This document shows positions 5,104-5,706 of a stretch of 5,706 nucleotides of DNA, piece by piece. The stretch comes from Candidatus Woesearchaeota archaeon (GTDB taxonomy: Archaea > Nanobdellota > Nanobdellia > Woesearchaeales > UBA12501): positions 6,788 to 12,493 of the forward strand of contig JAPLZS010000061.1 of NCBI GenBank assembly GCA_026394915.1, given 5' to 3'. Within the stretch, counting starts at the first letter, position 1. Every line of letters starts with the position of its first letter. A model generated the notes under the pieces. The model ran no database searches, was not told the DNA's origin, and saw only the letters and a program-made list of their open reading frames with translations. The position numbers were made by a program, and so were the translations under genes.

Positions 5104-5706
5104 ATGGAAGAAGAAAATAACCTGAAAAAAGAGATTGAGGCGATCCTTTTTGCTGCAGGAAGGATGGTCGAGCTTGATGAGATAGCGAGACTGTGCAAAG
5201 AGGACAAGAACAAAATAGAGCCGCTTCTCAAAGAATTGAAGGCTGATTATGAGAAATCTGATTCTCCCATGTTCCTGATCCAGGAAGGCAATGGCTGGAA
5301 GATGACTGTGAGGGAGAAATATCTCGGTGTTGTCAAGGAAGTTGCTACGCATACAGAGCTGAACAAGGCCCTGCTTGAGACATTGGCGATTGTTGCCTGG
5401 AAACAACCTGTGATGCAGGCAGATGTCGTCAAGATAAGGGGCAGCACTACTTATGAGCACATAAGCGCGCTGGTTGAGATGGGCTTCATAACAAAGATAA
5501 AGCACGGAAGAAGCTTTGTATTGAAGCCATCGACAAGATTCTTTGATTATTTTGACCTTCCGAGCAAAGAGGCCGTGAAAGAGGTTTTCAAGGACATTGA
5601 GCTTTCTGATTCAGACAAAAGGAAGCGGCTTGGAGAGAAATCAGGGGATCAGAAGAAGATTGATGATGTTGCTGGAACAGGGTCAAATGAAGATGTGGAG
5701 GTCTAC
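5104..5706 (+). CDS. scpB: Segregation and condensation protein B (3' end beyond the window)
   Basis: The frame from ATG 5104 stays open for 201 codons to the last base, so the stop lies outside the window. ScpB is the winged-helix subunit of the SMC-ScpA-ScpB condensin that organises and segregates chromosomes. The N-terminal winged helix (about 5-75) begins LKKEIEAILFAAGRMVELDE and includes FLIQEGNGWKMTVREKY (57-73). The second (about 82-150) carries the most diagnostic block, ALLETLAIVAWKQPVMQAD (90-108), then VVKIRGSTTYEHISALVEMG and FITKIKHGRSFVLKPSTRFFDYF. Residues after about 160 are a charged, probably disordered tail. Typical ScpB proteins are around this length, so little should be missing. 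It follows the 205-aa gene by nine bases, with only a weak purine-rich AAGGG (5096-5100) before the ATG, so translation may rely on coupling. No scpA or smc gene is present in the window. Confidence 0.9.
   Translation, partial: MEEENNLKKEIEAILFAAGRMVELDEIARLCKEDKNKIEPLLKELKADYEKSDSPMFLIQEGNGWKMTVREKYLGVVKEVATHTELNKALLETLAIVAWKQPVMQADVVKIRGSTTYEHISALVEMGFITKIKHGRSFVLKPSTRFFDYFDLPSKEAVKEVFKDIELSDSDKRKRLGEKSGDQKKIDDVAGTGSNEDVEVY

Noticed and set aside
4806..5505. Overlapping minus-strand frames at 4806-5231, 5038-5505 and 5247-5447
   Set aside because: They are antisense to the 205-aa gene and scpB, Ser/Phe/Leu-rich, and not recognisable. The plus-strand scpB match is decisive.

Overview
The window reads as a piece of an archaeal chromosome, most likely from the DPANN or Woesearchaeota-like radiation. 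Five genes each have an A/T-rich TATA-like box ending 20 to 24 bases before the start codon, and there is no convincing Shine-Dalgarno site. This is the archaeal layout for leaderless transcripts. The gene content also fits: an AmmeMemoRadiSam-type radical SAM enzyme, a secreted lamin-tail surface protein rich in N-glycosylation sequons, and an uncharacterised wHTH/coiled-coil protein next to scpB. The lineage is an inference from gene style; no rRNA or marker gene is present.

Layout. Positions 1-321 hold a small protein of unknown function that touches the left edge. Positions 355-1377 hold a complete radical SAM enzyme of the AmmeMemoRadiSam family. Two genes then run on the minus strand: a 189-aa YdeI/OmpD-associated-family protein (2303-1734), followed downstream by an 88-aa membrane hairpin with four cysteines in its loop (1684-1418). 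The latter converges on the radical SAM gene. A divergent 182-bp intergenic region (2304-2485) carries promoters for the YdeI-like gene and for a 642-aa lamin-tail-domain surface protein (2486-4414). Next comes an unusual pair of overlapping, mutually exclusive inverted repeats (4390-4446), which runs into the promoter of a 205-aa protein (4477-5094). Nine bases after that gene, scpB begins and runs off the right edge (5104-5706).

How the genes fit together. The 205-aa protein and scpB almost certainly form one transcription unit, which suggests a shared role in SMC-linked chromosome organisation. The other genes look like independent, mostly single-gene units with their own promoters. There is no CRISPR array, transposase, tRNA or rRNA. 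No gap without a gene exceeds 300 bases. The most interesting items are the shared-arm double hairpin at 4390-4446, the uncharacterised ScpB neighbour, and the four-cysteine membrane hairpin.
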